A DNA stretch of 64,000 nt from Microcebus murinus (taxonomy: Eukaryota; Chordata; Mammalia; Primates; Cheirogaleidae). Positions 48,056-59,990 of the stretch are shown here, piece after piece. Position 1 is the first letter of the stretch. Each line of letters begins with the position of its first letter. The stretch covers positions 102,019,001 to 102,083,000 of the forward strand of contig NC_134110.1 of the NCBI RefSeq assembly GCF_040939455.1, read 5' to 3'. Under the pieces are notes generated by a model that was not told the origin of the DNA, searched no databases, and saw only the letters and a program-made list of their open reading frames with translations. A program made the position numbers and the translations under genes.

Positions 48056-50133
48056 CAGTCATGTGGCTATCAAATTTTTCCAGCATCATTTATTGAATAA
48101 GGATTCTTTCCCCCATTGTATGTTTTTGTGTGCTTTGTCTAAGACTAGATGGCTATATAAGAATGGTTTTATATCTGGTTTCTCAGTTCTGTTCCATTGG
48201 TCTATGTCTCTGTTCTTGTGACAATTACATGCTGTCTTAGTTACTATAGCCTTGAAGTATAGCTTGAAGTCTGGTAAATTGATGCCTCCCAATTTGTTCT
48301 TTTTGCTTAAGATTGCTTTTGTTATACAGGGTCTTCTCTGGTTCCATACGAAGTGTAGAGTTATTTTTTCCAATCTGGAAAAAATGATTGTGGTATTTTA
48401 ATAGGGATTGTATTGAATATGTAGATCACTTTGGGTAGTATAGACATTTTAACAATGTTGATTTTGCTGATCCATGAGCATGGTATGGTTTTCCACCTGT
48501 TTACTTCCTCTGCTATTTCCTTCCTCAGTGTTTCATAGTTCTACTGTAGAGGTATTTCACCTCCTTAGTTAAATATATCCCTAGATATTTTATTTTCTTT
48601 GTTTGTTGCTATTGTGAAGGGTATTGAGTCTTTGATTTGGTTCTCAATTTGACTTTTGTTGGCATATAGGAATGCTACTGATTTCTGCACATTGATTTTG
48701 TAACCTGAGACTTTGTTGAATTTGTTTGTCAATCCAGTAGTCTCATGGTAGAATATGTGGGGTTTTCTAGATATAAGATCATATTGTCAGCAAAGAGTGA
48801 TAGTTTGACCTCTTCTGCTCCCATTTGGATGCCCTTGATTTCCTTCTCTTGTCAACTCATGGTGGATAATAGACTTAAACCTAAGGCATGAAACTATAAG
48901 AATTATAGAAGAACATGTAGGAAAAACTCTCATAAATATTGGCCTAGGCAAAGAATTTATGAATCAGACCCCAAAAGCAATCATAGCAACAACAAAAATA
49001 AATGGAAAGGGCCGGGCGCGGTGGCTCACGCCTGTAATCCTAGCACTTTGGGAGGCCGAGGCGGGCGGATTGCTCAAGGTCAGGAGTTCGAAACCAGCCT
49101 GAGCGAGACCCCGTCTCTACCAAAAATAGAAATAAATTAATTGACCAACTAAAAATATATATACAAAAAATTAGCCGGGCATGGTGGCGCATGCCTGTAG
49201 TCCCAGCTACTCGGGAGGCTCAGGCAGTAGGATCGCTGAGCCCCGGAGATTGAGGTTGCTGTGAGCTAGGCTGATGCCACGGCACTCACTCTAGCCTGGG
49301 CAACAAAGTGAGACTCTGTCTCAAAAAAAAAATAAAAAAATAAATGGAACCTGATCAAATTAAAAAGCTTCTGCACAGCCAAGGGAACTATCACAAGAGC
49401 AAACAGACAACCTACAGAATGAGAGAAAATATTTGCATTCTACACATCCAATAAAGGTCTGATAGCGATATCTATATAGAATTCAGGAAAATCAGCAAGA
49501 AAAAATCAAACCAACCCATTTAATAGTGAGCAAAGGACATGAACAAAAACTTTTCAAAAGAAGACAAACAGCCAACGAACATATGAAAAATTGCTCAACA
49601 TCTCTAATCATCAGGGAAATGCAAATCAATGAGATATCACTTAACTCCAATGAGAATGGGCTTTATCAAAAAGTCCCAAAACAATAAATGTTGGCAGGAT
49701 ACATAGAGATAGGAGCACTCATACACTGTTGGTGGGACTGCAAACTAATACAACCTCTGTGGAAAGCAATATGGAGATACCTCAAAGAGCTACAAGTAGA
49801 AATACCATTTGATTCAGCAATCCCATTACTGAGTATCTATCCAAAGGAAAAAAAGCCGTTCTATAAAACATATATCTGCACTAGAATGTTTATAGCAGCA
49901 CAGTTCACAATTGCAAAGATGTGGAAACAACCCAAGTACCCATCAATATACGAGTGGAATAATAAAATGTGGTATATGTGTACCATGGAGTTCTACTCAG
50001 CCACAAAAAATAATGGTGATCTACCACCTCTTATATTATCCTGGATAGAGCTGGAGCCCATTCTACTAAGCAAAGTATCCCAAGAATGGAGAAACAAGCA
50101 CCACATGTACTCACCATCAAATTGGTCTATTAA
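48056..50133 (+). mobile_element. Twin-primed L1, 3'UTR missing
   Basis: 48056-48855 is antisense ORF2 (minus frame 48086-48373: [19 protein letters not shown]). From about 48856 the text is sense and continues the same ORF2 (catgaaactataagaattat; frame 49688-50212 with FDSAIPLLSIYP). By comparison with copy C the two arms cover about 38180-38960 (inverted) and about 39030-39967, with about 70 bp lost: the layout of twin priming. The sense arm stops at about 50133, right at the ORF2 end, with no 3'UTR or A-tail, where an antisense L1 begins. An Alu lies in the sense arm. Confidence 0.82.
49009..49335 (+). mobile_element. Strepsirrhine Alu, sense
   Basis: Starts ggccgggcgcggtggctcac; lemur-type linker (aattaattgaccaactaaa) and end gccacggcactcactctagc. 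TSD aaaaataaatggaa at 48994-49007 and 49336-49349, where the host L1 text resumes. Confidence 0.97.
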
Positions 50134-51539
50134 GGAATTCCATTTCTTCCCGGTCAAGACTTGGGAGGTTGTGTGTTTCCAGGAACTTGTCCATTTCTTC
50201 TATGTTCTCTAGATAGTGTACATAGAGATTTACATGATATTCATGGATGGTGCTTTGTATTTCAGTGATATCAGTTGTAATGTCACCTTTTTCATTTCTG
50301 ATTGGGCTTATTTAGGTCCTTTTTCTTTTGTTCCTGGTTAATCTAGCAAGAGGCCTGTCAATTTTGTTTAGCTTTTCAAGGAACTAACTTTTTGTTTTGT
50401 TAATCCCTTGTATTTTTGTTGTTATTCTCTAATTCATTTAGTTCTGCTTTGACCTTTGTAATTTCTTTTCCTTTGATAGCTTTGGGTTTGGTTTGTTCTT
50501 CCTTTTCTAGATTTTTGAGGTGTAACATTAGGTTATCAGTTTGTGATTTTTCTGTCTTTTGATGTAGGCATTTAAGGCTATGAATTTCCCCCTGAGGTAT
50601 GTATTTGCTGTGTCCCAAAGATTTTGATAGCTTGTGTCCCCTTTTCTGTTTAGCTCAAAGAATTTTTTGCTTTCCATTTTAATTTCATTTTTGACCCAAT
50701 AATTGTTCAGCATCAGGTTGTTTAATTTCCATGACTTTGTGTAGGTTTGAGTTTTTCTCTTGTAATTGATTTCCGGTTTTATTTTACTGTATTCTGAGAA
50801 GATACATAGTATAATTTTGATTTTTCTGAATTTTTGAGACCTTTTTTGTGGCCTAAGATATGATCAAACTTGGAGAATGTCTCGTGTGCTCCTGAGAAGA
50901 ATGTGTAGTCTCTAGTTTTGGGGTAGAATGTTATGTAAATGTCTGGTAGGTCCATTTGATTTAGAGTTTGGTGTAAGTACATTACTTCTTTATTTATTTT
51001 CTGCTTAAATTATTAAGCTCCAACAGTGGGGTGTTGGTGTCCCCAGCAATTACAATGGTACTATTAATATTTATTTCTTTGCTTAGCTCTAGTAAGATTT
51101 ACTTTATGTATCTAGGAGCTCCTATGTTGGATGCATAGGTGTTTAGAATTGTTATGTCTTCTTGTTGGATAGTTCCCTTTACCATTACATAGTGCCTTTC
51201 TTTTTCTTTACTTTTGTTGGCTTAAAGTCAATTTTATCTGATGTGAGAACAGCTATTCCTGTTCTCTTTTGATTTCCATTTGTGTGAAGTATTTTTTTCC
51301 CATCCTTTCACAATGAGTCTGTGTGTGTCCTTGTGGTTTACATGTGTTTCCTGGAGACAGGAGATAGTTTGGTTTTGTTTTTCATCCATAGAGCCAGCCT
51401 ATGTCTTTTGAGAGAAGCATTCAGTCTATTACCATTGATTGATAGCATGGATATGTGGCATGTTGGTCTGTTCATCCTGTTGGATAGTCGCTTATTGCTT
51501 TGTTTTACCTCTTGTTCTATTGTTTTATAGGAGTTGTGA

Positions 51540-52567
51540 ATCTTGGGTATTTATAGGTGAATTTACACTGGTGGATATCTGTTGTGCTGATTTATGTATA
51601 GTGCTATTCTGAGTATTTCGTACAGAGCAGGTCTGGTCATGACAAATTTCCTGTGTTTGCTTGTCTAGGAAGGACTTAATTTCTCCATCTATTATGAGAC
51701 TTAGTTCTGCAAGACACAAAATTCTAGACTGGCAGTTGTTCAGTTTAAGTCAATTGAAAATGGGGCCCCAATCCCTTCTAGCTTGTAAGGTTTCTGCTGA
51801 GAAGTCTGCAGTTAGACTGGTGGGTTTTCCTTTGTTCATTATGTGATACTTTTGTCTTGCTGCTTGCAGAATTTTCTCCTTCATTTTGACTTTGGCCAGG
51901 TTGATTACTATGTGTCTTGGAAATGACCTATTTGCTATGAATCTTCCCGGTGTTCAATGTCCATCTTGTATCTGTATGTCTGAATTTCTGGCATTGTCTG
52001 GAAAGTTTTTTTCAATAATTTCCTCAAATATGTTTTCCATGCTTTTAGCTCTTCCTTCTTCACCTCAGGGATACCTATAATTTCAATAGTACACTTCCCA
52101 TAGTCTCATATCTTTCTCAGTGATTGCTCAGACTTTTTTATACTCTTCTCTGCCTCTTTCGATGCCTGGGTTATCTCAAGAGCCTTGTCTGCAAGCTCTG
52201 AGATTCTTTCTTTTCCTTGATTTAGCCTGTTGTTAAAGCTTTCAACTGTATTTTGAAATTCCCTGAATGACTTTCATTTCTTTAAGTTTTATTATATTCT
52301 TTCTTATGTTGTCTAGCTCTCTAACAACTTTTTCCTTACCGTCATTGATTTCCTGAAAATTTTTTTCACTTCTTTTTCTTGGTTTTCAACTTTCTCTTCA
52401 ATGCCAATCATCTTATTTGCTATCCATATTCTGAATTCCATTTCTATCATTCTGGCAATTTCCTTGTGGGTAGAGTCCACTACTATAGCTCCACTGTGTT
52501 CTCTTGGGGGTGTTGGACTATTTTGTTTTTTCATGTTGCCAGGGTTCTTTTTCTGGTTTCTTCTCAC
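51540..52567 (-). pseudogene. L1 ORF1, antisense, decayed
   Basis: Minus-strand start MRRNQKKNPGNMKKQNSP at 52567, parallel to the ORF1 starts of copies B and C. The C-terminal signature CLAELSLIIDGEIKSFLDK is near 51720-51665. Several frameshifts and stops lie between. It confirms the orientation and structure of the enclosing L1. Confidence 0.88.
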
Positions 52568-53621
52568 CTGGTTTCTCTTCTCTTGGCTTTGGGTTAATAG
52601 GCATGCATGGCACCTATTTCTCCTTTACTGGGGGCTCTCTTGAACCAAGTCCAGAAGTGATGACTACTCAGGGCTGGGGCATCCTGAGTGAAGTGTTGGA
52701 CCTCAGGTAGGTTCTGCCAGCCCAGCAGTAGTGGTAGAGACCTAGCTGTGGGGTCTTGGAGTCCAGGCATTGAAGTCCAGGCACAACTCTGGAGTCTCGG
52801 GGGTGGAGTCGTGGGCCCAGCAGGGCTCCTGGAGCTACAGGGGAAGAGCCTCAGACTTGGGCACAGTGAGAGCTTCAGAGCTGACTCTGGGGATTTGGGA
52901 GGAAGAGCTGCCCCTATGTGGGCCTTTTGCACCAGCATGGGCACTCGTGATGCCCAGTCACACAGGCAGAGGCTTTTCTTAGTGTCCCAACTTCCACATA
53001 GGCAGGCCAGTGCTACCGTTCAGCTAAGGTTCTCCCCCAACACCTAGGATCCACTGAGGCAGTCACCCAAGACTTCTGAAATGGTGCCTGTGGTGTCTCC
53101 CCCTCTGTTCAGCTTCCACTCCAGGGAGGAGGCGTGCTCAAATCCCAGTCACAGGGCTCAGTGCAGGAGAGTGTCTGTTCCCCCAGCCTAGCAGCGGTGA
53201 TGCCAACGTCACTGCTGGATGTCTGTGTCCTGAGCGGACCTGGCTCTGTACACCAGAGTGATCAGAGTGTCATCAATCGCAGAAGCCTTGTATTAACAGT
53301 CACCAGATCTCTGCTGCACCCGCTTTCCAGTGGACTGTCCCTATACAGATCCTAAGCAGCTCTCTGATCAGGCCAGAGGTCTGCAGTGGAGGAGGAGACC
53401 CCTCGCAGGTCAAGCTGCACATAACTTTTGTTTGTCTCCTAATAATGTGTCCCCTTAGGGTGCCTCTATCCTGCTGCCTTCACCTCTTCCCGGTGTATCG
53501 TACTTGTTAGTAAGAATCAGCCACGCCCTGTTTGATTCAGTTTGTAGACGCTGTGATGAACTATAGTGCTATTCTCCCTGTCAATAGCTGATGCTTGCAT
53601 GAAAGAGTTGATTACAGAGAT

Positions 53622-53628
<7 letters not shown>

Positions 53629-53664
<36 letters not shown>

Positions 53665-53981
53665 AGACAGAGTCTCGCTTTGTTGCCCAGGCTAGAGTGA
53701 GTGCCGTGGCGTCAGCCTAGCTCACAGCAACCTCAAACTCCTGGGCTCGAGTGATCCTTCTGCCTCAGCCTCCCGGGTAGCTGGGACTACAGGCATGCGC
53801 CACCATGCCCGGCTAATTTTATATATATATATATCAGTTGGCCAATTAATTTCTTTCTATTTATAGTAGAGACGGGGTCTCGCTCTTGCTCAGGCTGGTT
53901 TTGAACTCCTGACCTTGAGCAATCTGCCCGCCTCGGCCTCCCAAGAGCTAGGATTACAGGCGTGAGCCACAGCGCCCGGCC
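53629..53981 (-). mobile_element. Full-length strepsirrhine Alu, antisense, recent
   Basis: A T-tract of about 38 bases (53626-53663), both monomers, the linker atcagttggccaattaattt and the end gcgcccggc. Perfect TSD cagagatgttcttt at 53615-53628 and 53982-53995. The long pure tail and perfect TSD suggest a recent insertion. Confidence 0.97.
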
Positions 53982-55160
53982 CAGAGATGTTCTTTCATGC
54001 GTGTGGTAAGCTCTAGTCCCTCAGGTGGAGCACTTGGATGCCGCAGGCTTTGGAATGGGCCCTGTAGCTCCCAGAGGGTTGCTTGATGTCCACCACAGCA
54101 GAAGTGGGGTGGAGGGGTGAGGCAGAGTGTGGTTAGGTTGAATGAGCCTGGAGAGGTTGCTTTCCCAGCTGCTAGGGAGAACTGCTGGGAGGAAAGTCAG
54201 GGCAGGCTCTCCAGACCAGCAGGGCTGGGGGCGCGGGGGGCCTAAGCGCTTGGTTGCTGTGGTGCAGGGCTGGGATCTTCCCAGTAGTACAGCTTTCCTG
54301 TGGGGAGGGCTGGGTGCTCTCCAGATCCCCACATCTTGGAACCCCACAGTATTCTCCTGTCACTTCTGTCCACGTGGGCTCCCTCACCGCATGAGTTCAG
54401 CTCTGAGATCTCCCTCCCGTGTCCTCCAGCAAACCACTTGAGTCCAGGTGGCCTGGGGTCCAGCCTGCTTGTCTGACCCTCCGGTGTGCCATTGTGCAAA
54501 GCGCCAGTGGGCAAGGAGCTCCCAGATTGGGCACCATAGATCCCCAAGGGGAAAGGTGTGAGTCCCACTCCCCGTGGAACCCTCAGCCTATAGCACATGC
54601 CCACTGGGGAAAGGTGGCCACGCGTCTAATCACCAGCTCAAACTGCTTTCCCAGTTGCAGTGGGCAGGGCAGGGGGAGGAGAGGAAACACATCTGAGTGG
54701 GAGAAAGCCAGCTCTCTGGCCTCTTACATCACTGTCCTTGGAGGGGACCTCACATGGGATGTCCAAGGTCTGGGATCATGTAAGTTCCCCCCATTATCCC
54801 ATGTTTGCCACTATGCCTGGGCTCATGGGGGTGGAAAAGCGTCCAAGAAACCTAGTAGCCTGCTGGTCACCAAAGGCTCACAGGAGCGAGAGGAATCCCC
54901 CTTCACCCCTCACTGGGCTCCTAGCCTCTCTGGGCTTGATCCTCACCAATATCTTTTTTCCTTTATCTTCTTCCTTCTCTGTTTTGCAATTTTCCTCCAT
55001 GAGGTCCCTGGCACCACTCTCTATGATCCACACCCATGGTGCATCTCCTCTCCCCTCTGCTCTATCTGAACCCCTGTCTTCCCTCTGGGACGGCTGGCAA
55101 GCCATGTCTCTAGTTGGCCACCTTGCCCCTCTGCCATGATTGGTGTTTCTGAAGCACCTT

Positions 55161-56220
55161 GTATCCAACATCCCTCTGTCATCAAATTTGCGAAATGTTC
55201 AGCTATTGTTTCTTCAAAGATTTTTTTCTTCCCCGTTCTTTTTCTCCTCTCTGATATTCCTATTATATGTGTGTTTGGCTATTTTATTGAGTCTAATAGG
55301 ACACTCTTAATTTTTCAAAATCTCTGTTTTTCACTTTGGATAATTTCTATTGCTCTATCTTTGCGTTCACTCACTCTTTCCTCTGTTGTGACTATTGACC
55401 TGTTAAGTTCTTCCAGTGAATTTTTATAATAATTGTAATTTTCAGTTCTATAATTTCTACTTGCTTTTTTATTGTTTTTATCTCTCTGCTGATATATCTA
55501 ATTTCTCTGCTGAGATTTTCATTCACAGAAAGCATGTTCTGTTTGATTTCATTGACTATTGTTATAATAGCTGCTTTAATATCCTTTTCTCTCAGTCCCA
55601 GCATCTGGTTCATCTCTAGTCCAGACACAACTCATTTTTGTTTTCTCTTGAGCATGTGTTGCATTTTCTTGGATCTTTTTGGATAAGTTCGGATTGTGTG
55701 CTCGTCATTACCAATGTTAATAGAGCCAGGATACTGTTATTTTGCTCTGATAGTGTTGTTTTCTCTCTCTTTAGCAGGTAATTTTCTTGGCTGGTTTTGA
55801 ACTGCAAGTTGGACAGCAGTTCAGTTTCAGTTTAGATCCTTAGTGGAGCTGCCTTGAGTCTCTTCCATGCATGCATGTTTCTGGGGTCAGTGAGAGATAT
55901 GATATGAGCAGAAATTGAGGATCCCTTCTCTGCCTTTTTCCCTTCTAGCATGACCCCACCCTCTCCAATATTCACAGTTTCCTGGCTTCACTCTGGTCAG
56001 TTTCTCAGACCAGACCACTTAGCCCCAGACTAAAAGCAGCAGAGTCAGAAACTTACTTGTCTGAATCCATGTCTCTCCTCCTTAGAGCAAGCATGCACTG
56101 TGCCTCAGAGCCTTTCTCCTTGTCTTCACTGCCTAGTTCTATCAGGTGGTGGTTTTTATTAGGTCCAGTCTCACAATTGCAGCAGAAGGAAATCATTCAG
56201 TAGGATCTTAGTCTATCATA
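55161..56220 (-). repeat. Old L1-type fragment, antisense
   Basis: tttctctgctgagattttca, attgttataatagctgcttt, ccagcatctggttcatctc and gcaggtaattttcttggctg follow the order of an antisense old L1 upstream region. The minus frame 55392-55628 is coiled-coil-like (KQNMLSVNENLSREIRY) but short. Confidence 0.6.
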
Positions 56221-56474
56221 CCCTTAACTGGAAGTTTCTGCTTAAGTTTACTTTTTAAATAATTGTGTACCCAGATGAAAAGCTTCTATTAGGAATATTT
56301 TTTAAAAAATCACTATTTTAATCCAAATGCAATAGAACAAAGGAGGTAAAAAAAAAACCTATCTTGTTCACTTGCTGAAAGAAATCAGTAATGACACTAA
56401 ATCAATTATTAAATGCTCAGGCAGTAAAGTTCTCTAATTTCTGCTTGCACCTCAAGGCGGAGGCAGAGTAGAAT

Positions 56475-56665
56475 AATAATATTGATAAAATAGAAGATAT
56501 TTGTTGAGTGCTTACATGTAATCTTTAGAATCACAGGACGATTTTTGGTACTATTTCCATCCCTGTTTTACAGCTGAGGAAGTTGAGGCATAGAAAGTTA
56601 AGTAATTTGACCAAGGTCACAGAGTGAGGGAGGGAGCCTGGACATGTAATGGGCGTCCAAGAACA
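56475..56665 (-). repeat. MIR SINE, antisense
   Basis: tatttgttgagtgcttacat, catccctgttttacagctga, ggaagttgaggcatagaaag, accaaggtcacagagtgag: the standard antisense MIR order. Confidence 0.85.
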
Positions 56666-57689
56666 GCAAGGGCTGGAATTGCATCCTCTACACTTAGCTT
56701 TGAAAGACTGTCAATGTCCCAGCGTGACGCCACAGAGCAAAGAGGGAAAGTGAGTGATGGCTTGTGGAGGTACCTGAGTGCTGGCTCACAGAGGCACCAA
56801 TGTTGCAAGAAGCACAAAAGACAATCCAGGATCCACTCAACCCTCCCCAGAGAGAAACTGCAAAAGTCACAGGGAGAGGCCTGGGGTTGGGATGAGAAAG
56901 CTACCGAGACCTGACAGCCCAGGCACTGTGGCACCATGCCAGCACCGGGCCCCAGCATAAGGCTCAAATCAAGCAGAAGGGACCAGCCACATCTCAGTGG
57001 ACACCAGAGGGTGTCCAGAAGCAGCAGCGTTCGGTGATGAAAGCCCTTCTGCTGTGACTGTAAAGCCCTCCTAAGTTCACATGCCATCAAGGGGAGGAAA
57101 GGATCACGAAGGGAAGACTCTTGAGAGACCAGAGACAGCGCCAAAGAAAGTTGAAGCTTTGAATGGACTAAATATTCTCAAGAGTTTTTAAAATTAAAAG
57201 TGACACAGGAGTTAACAAGTTCAAGGGGTTTTTGTTCTGCCCATTCATAGTTGATATGGAAATTTAAAGTAAGATGAGGTCAGTTGGAGAAAAACTTTAA
57301 CTTTACAATTGTTTTGCACATCTGAGTCTCAGCATGTACATTTTGACCTTCCTCTCTGACACCAGTAAACAGCCAACTGCAATGCAATGCGTCAGGTGGG
57401 CCTTGGGGAACCGCCCAGTCTTCTGAGAGGCACTGCGTGCGTGTGATCTGGGAGGCAGAGAATGAGAGTGAGCAGTGAGGAGCCTGGCAAGTGCGGTGGG
57501 GGCAGGACAGCATGGTGATCCTGCCTTGAGGTCTTCCAGCTGAGTGAAAGGTGTAGAGGAAACATGATTTGTTTGTGGAACTTCCAGTATGCTATCAGGG
57601 CTGGAATTTTCAGGATGAGGGAGAAAGCAGAAGGGAGGTAGAAGTCAGCGAGAGGTGCATCGTGAAGGGACTGTGTGCTCAGCTCTAAT
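56666..57689. other. anonymous sequence
   Basis: No recognised repeat. The 175-codon minus frame 56617-57144 runs into the MIR and is treated as chance. Confidence 0.4.
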
Positions 57690-59225
57690 TACATGAATTC
57701 AGCATAATCCCCCATAAAAACCCAACAGGATTACTATGGAACTAGAAAAGCTTGTTCTAAAGTTAAATATCAGGCAAGGCAACCAGAACGTTTCTGAAAA
57801 GTTAGAGTAATAAGGGGTCATTTGTTTTAACATATTACAAATCTTTGTCAACAATCTATAATGCAATACAAAAATAGTTTGGAACTGGTGCATAAGTACA
57901 CTGATTAAAGGAATAGAATACAAAGTCTAGAATTAGATTCAAATCCTTATGGTAATTTAGTATATGATAAAAGTGGCATTCCAAATTAATGGGGGATTAA
58001 TTATTCAGTTTATGGTTTTGGACATCTGGAAAAAATAGTTTTATTACATATACATTACATAGTTGGATCTATGCCACAAAACTTATGCCAAAATATTAAA
58101 TGCCAGAATTCAAGATGAATAAAAGTTTAAAAGTTAAAAATAAAACCATTAAAATTCTAGAAGTCATAAATTTAAAAAAAAATCTCAGAATGAGGAGAAT
58201 TTCTCTCAATACAGTGCAAAGCTCAAACCAAAACTTTTTGTAAATTGGATGACATAAAACTATTCCTTATAGAGAAAAATGCCACAAGGAGGTCAAGACA
58301 ATGACAAGCTGATAAAAACAAACAAACAAAACCTCCTTTCGCAAAGGTTTAATTTCTTTAATTTAGACAAAGAAAGACCAACAGTATAATGGGCAAAAGA
58401 AGGGACAGACATTTCACAAAAAATCAAATATGAATGACCTTAAACATATAATTATATGTTCAACTTCGCTTATAATAAGAGAAATATAATTTATAATTAC
58501 CATGACACACAGATTCTCACTTCTCACTGGACAAAAGTCTAATACCACAGCCTCCTTCTGGGGCAGGCCCGGCCTGGGTGGGTCTGGGTTCTGGAAGGCA
58601 GGGATTCTCAACCATTAGCATCTCCCGAGGGCCTTAAAATTCCCAGTGCCCAGGCAATAATCTGAATCTTTGAGGTGGGACCCAGTTGTCAGTATTTTTA
58701 AGATGGCGCGTGATTTCAACGCACACCAGGTGGAGAATCGCTGCAGGAAGGAGTTTAGGGATTTGGCCTGCAGATACACTCATTCATGTATAAAATAATA
58801 TGGAAAATAGCCTCTGAAGCATGGTTTGCAATGACAAGGACAGGTGACGTGGCAAGCAGCCATCGACAGGGCCTGGTGGGAAGGCTCCATGGTGCCTCTG
58901 CGTGATGCGCCGCTGTGCAGACAGCAGTTCTGCAGACCCTGACTCAGAGCGAGTGCCATAACGTGCAGGGTTTTAAACGAAAAATGTAAAGACTGAATAG
59001 AGCATCACGTTTGTGTGCACAGAAAGGGCGTATGCACGTATGCTTGTGTATGCACGAAGGCCTCTGCAACATCTGGAACATCTGGAAGAAGCTGGTGACA
59101 GGGACTTGCCTCTGGACAGGGCTGGGGACTGAGATCCTCTATTTCACTATGTAAACTTTTGTCCCTTTGGCCTTTGAACCATGCACACTTATTAATTATT
59201 TTTTTAAATTAAATTAAAAAAATAG
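57690..59225 (+). mobile_element. Old L1 ORF2 end and 3'UTR, sense, split by MER5A
   Basis: ORF2 text at 57690-58545 (aaccattaaaattctagaag, aaattggatgacataaaact, gaatgaccttaaacatata). The 3'UTR resumes after the MER5A: caacatctggaagaagctgg, gggacttgcctctggacag and cctttgaaccatgcacact, with an A-rich end near 59225. Confidence 0.7.
58599..58743 (+). mobile_element. MER5A-like hAT DNA transposon
   Basis: Non-autonomous hAT-Charlie element with imperfect terminal inverted repeats: cagggattctcaa at the left, gagaatcgctg at the right. An 8-bp target duplication flanks it: ctggaagg (58591-58598) and caggaagg (58744-58751), one mismatch. Internal text gaatctttgaggtgggaccc fits the family. Confidence 0.85.
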
Positions 59226-59957
59226 ATGTATCCCAGTCTCAAAACCAGATATGAATTGTTCGTCCTGCATGGGGTTTTAAAAATTTTGAATTCATTCTCA
59301 ATATTCAAAAATAAATAGCAATACATAAAAATCCTGCTTTCTTTATATTTCTTTAAAAAAAAGTCAGAGGATCTAGCAGCACATTCCCACAAAGCGTCAG
59401 TGTGCAGAAAGAAGGTGGCCAGTCGCCACATCCCCCTCAGCCAGGTCTGGAGCGCTCTCACTGGTCACAGGAAACTTCTAAACCAGGGAGCAGAAATGTT
59501 ACTGTGTGTTGGAGGCAGGAATTTATCCAATTCATTTTTTGATCTCCTAGTATCTTGTCTACCATATAGTAAGTGCTCAATACTTTTATTTTAAAATGGA
59601 ACCAAAATTTCCATATTAATTATGAACTCTACTTCACTGGCATGAGAATGAAAAAGGGGCACTGCAATGAAATAATTCTTAATTTACCCCAAATGATTGC
59701 AGTTACCACTCAATGCAAGTGGATTGTATTGAGAGAAGGTCCAATTATTCTCCTTCATGACATTATAGGAGCTAACATATACCAAAAATAAAATAAAGGT
59801 ATATGAAAGTTGAAGCTAATGTTTCCAAGTAAATGTTTCTGAAAAAATGGACTTCTTTTTCAGAAAGACTGTTTATTTACGGACACATTCCAGAGAAAGT
59901 AATTTGTAATCTGGTCAGCATGTGCTTATGAGCTAATATATTCATTTTTCTATCACC

Positions 59958-59990
<33 letters not shown>

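Larger units (their letters stand above)
50134..55160 (-). mobile_element. Older L1, antisense: ORF2 endonuclease, ORF1 and long 5'UTR
   Basis: 50134 to about 51465 is the antisense ORF2 endonuclease region (minus frames with HQTLNQMDLPDIYITFYPK, and [19 protein letters not shown] text near 50600). 51540-52567 is ORF1. 52568 to about 55160 is GC-rich and fits a long old-type 5'UTR. The 3' half is absent: it stops at text equivalent to copy C 37505, abutting another L1 at about 50133. An Alu at 53629-53981 interrupts the 5'UTR. Minus and plus frames in the GC-rich part (e.g. 216 codons at 54419-55069 plus) carry no domain. Confidence 0.75.

Noticed and set aside
54419..55139. Plus-strand frames of 216 and 159 codons
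   Set aside because: They lie antisense to the GC-rich 5'UTR of an old L1, overlap each other in different frames and show no domain.
56617..57144. 175-codon minus-strand open frame
   Set aside because: No domain or known motif, Leu/Cys/Ser-rich by base composition, and its end runs into an antisense MIR. No splice or promoter context.
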